Source of the DNA: an uncultured Clostridia bacterium
GTDB taxonomy: Bacteria > Bacillota > Clostridia > UBA1381
Direction of reading: 5' to 3'
DNA length: 43,683 nucleotides
Assembly: GCA_934486495.1 (NCBI GenBank)
Contig: CAKSPW010000012.1
Location: forward strand, 1-43,683
Shown here: piece after piece, positions 41,566 through 43,683 of the stretch
Layout of the letters: each line of letters begins with the position of its first letter
How positions within the stretch are numbered: the first letter of the stretch is position 1
The notes under the pieces: generated by a model
What the model was told of the DNA's origin: nothing
Seen by the model: the letters and a program-made list of their open reading frames with translations, nothing else
The model's database searches: none
Translations under genes and position numbers: made by a program

Positions 41566-43248
41566 GTGAACAAAAACAAAAGTGTTTTTAAAAGAATAGT
41601 AAAACCGTATTTTTTGCTTGTTACTGTAATACTGTCGGTTGCATTTGCCTTTGTTTACATGGCTCAGCTTGAGAAAACAAAAAGCGAGGCATATGAGGCG
41701 GCGGAAAAAATAGCGTCGCAGACGGCAATACTTCTCGATTCATATATAGACGGCATGAACTCGATAGCCGAGCAGGTAAAGCACCAGGACGAGATAACAA
41801 AATATTTTTTTGACGCAAAATACAGCGGTGAACATGAAAATATATTTGAAAAAGACGTATCGGCAGGTATAGGAATATCGTCAAGACTTAAAAATATACT
41901 TGTCGGTCGCAGTACCGATTACAGCATTTTTATTTACAATAATTGCGGAGATTATGTGTCGAGTCAAAATTATATGATTGACAAGGATGCTGCGGACGGG
42001 CTTGTAAAAGGCGGCTTGTATGAAAGAGAGCTTATGCGGATAAGAGCGGCGGACGGCTGTCTTATAACGCCGCTCGCAGAGAACAGATGGTCGAAATCGA
42101 AGGATGAGTATATAACTCTTGCAAAGGAACTGAAAAACGATTACTCCGATGACGGTGCAGGTATAATAGAGATAAGAGCGCATTTGCCGAGTTACGGCGA
42201 GGAAGATTTTACAAACGAGCTTATCATACGCAACAGAAGCGACAATACAACAATATATCCGGTAGGTATATCACCCGTGAGCGGATATTCGTATATTACC
42301 GCACCGCTTAAAAATGCGCAGTGGGATGTTATGTTTGCATACGGCGGCAGTGTTAAAAAAACACCCGATATAAGCACTTCAATTACATTTTTAATTATGT
42401 ACGCAATGCTGATTGTGGCTATGTTTCTTTTAACAACGTTAATAGGAAAGCATATTTCAAAGCCGATAATGAGACTAAGCGAAAATGTGCGCAAAATTGC
42501 CTTGCCCGGCGAAAACCTTGGCAGTATAAGCGGAGGAATAGACGAAATTGATGAGCTTGAGAAGAATTTTTCGCAAATGCTCACAAGGCTTTCGCAGGCA
42601 TCGCAGCGTGAGAAAAAAGCATATGCACTTGCGCTGCAGGCGCAGATGAATCCTCATTTTCTTTACAATACGCTTGCGGTAATAGGCGCACAGGGATTGG
42701 ACGAGGGCTCTGAAAGAGTTTATAATATGTGCTCGGAGTTGTCGGGTATGCTCAGATATGTTGCCGAATACGAAAGAGTAACCGTAAGGCTTTCGGAGGA
42801 GTGGACTCACACTAAGAATTATCTTTCGCTTATGAAGGCGAGGTATGAGGAGTATTTTGACTATACGTTTACGGTCGATGAGTGTCTTGCGGATATGCCG
42901 GTGCCGAAGCTTTTTATTCAGCCGCTTGTGGAAAACTGTTTTGTTCACGGATTCAAAAATGTTGAACCGCCGTGGAGAATAGATATTTCAATGAAAGGCA
43001 ATACGCAGTCGTGGGAGCTTAGGATAAAGGATAACGGATGCGGAATGTCAGGCGGCGATATTGAAAGAATTTTAAATGACGCCGACAACTGTACAAGGAA
43101 TATCGAAATGAGAAGTATCGGCGGTCTTGGAATGGTAAATACTATTGTGCGACTTAGGCTGACGCATGACAAGAATACGGAATGTATCATAAACGGTGAA
43201 CACGGAACGGAAATAGTTATAAGAACAGGAGAAAAAAGCGATGTATAA
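41566..43248 (+). CDS. YesM-type sensor histidine kinase
   Basis: A 560-residue membrane kinase with a first membrane segment (about 15-34), an extracytoplasmic sensor region (about 35-270) and a second membrane segment (about 271-293). A HAMP domain (about 294-345) and the His_kinase domain with phosphoacceptor H364 in QMNPHFLYN follow. The ATPase domain has LFIQPLVENCFVHGF, IKDNGCGM and GGLGMVNT. YesM-type kinases sense carbohydrates, often with a sugar-binding protein. GTG 41566 is chosen because AGAGG is 8 nt upstream. It overlaps the response regulator gene by 8 nt. Confidence 0.92.
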   Translation: MNKNKSVFKRIVKPYFLLVTVILSVAFAFVYMAQLEKTKSEAYEAAEKIASQTAILLDSYIDGMNSIAEQVKHQDEITKYFFDAKYSGEHENIFEKDVSAGIGISSRLKNILVGRSTDYSIFIYNNCGDYVSSQNYMIDKDAADGLVKGGLYERELMRIRAADGCLITPLAENRWSKSKDEYITLAKELKNDYSDDGAGIIEIRAHLPSYGEEDFTNELIIRNRSDNTTIYPVGISPVSGYSYITAPLKNAQWDVMFAYGGSVKKTPDISTSITFLIMYAMLIVAMFLLTTLIGKHISKPIMRLSENVRKIALPGENLGSISGGIDEIDELEKNFSQMLTRLSQASQREKKAYALALQAQMNPHFLYNTLAVIGAQGLDEGSERVYNMCSELSGMLRYVAEYERVTVRLSEEWTHTKNYLSLMKARYEEYFDYTFTVDECLADMPVPKLFIQPLVENCFVHGFKNVEPPWRIDISMKGNTQSWELRIKDNGCGMSGGDIERILNDADNCTRNIEMRSIGGLGMVNTIVRLRLTHDKNTECIINGEHGTEIVIRTGEKSDV

Positions 43249-43683
43249 ATTACTTATTGCGGAAGACGAGCCTCCTATAATGAGAACGATAAAAAAAGCC
43301 TTTGAAAGCGCCGAGAATGAGCTTTGGGAAATAAGCACCGTCATTAACGGACGTCAGGCACAGCAAAAACTTGAGGAAGAGGAGTTTGACGTTGTTGTTA
43401 CGGATATAAAAATGCCCGTCATGAGCGGTATTGAGCTTGCAAAGTGGATACACGCACAGCGTCCGGGGCTTCCTGTTGTAATTCTCAGCGGATATTCCGA
43501 TTTTGAATACACAAGAAAAGCGCTTGAGTACAAGGTTTTTGATTATCTTTTAAAGCCGGTATCTTTAAGTGCGGTGTCGGAGCTTACGGAGCGGCTGAAA
43601 AAAGAGCTTGCGCCGATTGATGCACAAAAGAGACTGCGTGAAAGTACGGCGGCGGTAATGCTTGCGTGTGCCGGGGCATACTG
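43241..43683 (+). CDS. YesN-type response regulator, N-terminal part (cut by window end)
   Basis: The frame is open to the last base (147 codons plus 2 nt). The receiver domain has acidic residues in LLIAEDEPP, phosphoacceptor D55 (VVTDIKMPVMSG), S83 (ILSGYSDFEYTRKAL) and K105 (DYLLKPV). The SGYSDFEYT pattern and pairing with a YesM-type kinase predict a C-terminal AraC-type DNA-binding domain beyond the window. GGAGA lies 7 nt before the ATG. Confidence 0.92.
   Translation, partial: MYKLLIAEDEPPIMRTIKKAFESAENELWEISTVINGRQAQQKLEEEEFDVVVTDIKMPVMSGIELAKWIHAQRPGLPVVILSGYSDFEYTRKALEYKVFDYLLKPVSLSAVSELTERLKKELAPIDAQKRLRESTAAVMLACAGAY

Overview
The window looks like chromosomal DNA of a low-to-moderate GC, Gram-positive, spore-forming anaerobe of the Clostridia. 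Evidence seen here: strong AGGAGG-type ribosome binding sites, many TTG/GTG starts, sigma-A style TTGACA-17-TATAAT promoters, a forespore gene (spoVAC) with a sigma-G-like promoter, an SLH-domain secreted protein, a gatCAB operon with a second AspRS for indirect Asn/Gln-tRNA synthesis, and YesM/YesN-type and ECF regulatory modules. Nearly all proteins are full length with recognisable catalytic residues. No tRNA, rRNA or CRISPR was seen.

Layout. 1-396: the 3' end of a group II intron (domains V and VI) and a probable remnant of its maturase. 397-1835 (minus): an M14 peptidase and a solitary spoVAC. 1876-5726 (plus): DUF5685 protein, J-domain protein with a Cys-rich tail, membrane protein, DUF1385 protein and prmC, closed by a two-way terminator. 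5728-12747 (minus): Cys-cluster protein, VanW-type cell-wall protein, then gatC-gatA-gatB-aspS; an intrinsic-terminator-like hairpin separates vanW from gatC. 12765-21477 (plus): divergent type IIA topoisomerase subunits B and A, separated by a 121-bp tandem repeat, then citrate synthase, a WecG/TagA glycosyltransferase, tmk and dprA. 21512-24914: alaS-nth. 25042-29233: Wzz-like and BY-kinase polysaccharide regulators, fucU, an L-rhamnulose/L-fuculose kinase and a small membrane protein. 29410-31859 (minus): secreted stalk protein, ECF sigma factor and anti-sigma factor; the first and last share a C-terminal domain. 31868-34831 (minus): rnhA-galT-galK. 34848-36838: two strong inverted repeats, an AraC-type regulator and dusB. 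36854-38551: guaB. 38717-40206: SLH/NlpC-P60 protein. 40255-41486: GH88 unsaturated glucuronyl hydrolase. 41540-end: YesM-like histidine kinase and the start of its YesN-like response regulator, cut by the window edge.

How it fits together. Much of the window is housekeeping (translation fidelity, topology, nucleotide synthesis, repair). The accessory parts point to a gut or plant-polysaccharide lifestyle: galactose use, deoxyhexose phosphorylation, GH88 action on unsaturated uronic acid oligosaccharides with a neighbouring two-component system, and regulated export of surface polysaccharide. The most unusual items are the 121-bp repeat inside the topoisomerase gene pair, the ECF module whose secreted first gene carries the same sensor-like domain as the anti-sigma factor, the tyrosine-rich tail of the BY-kinase, and the twin inverted repeats before the AraC gene.
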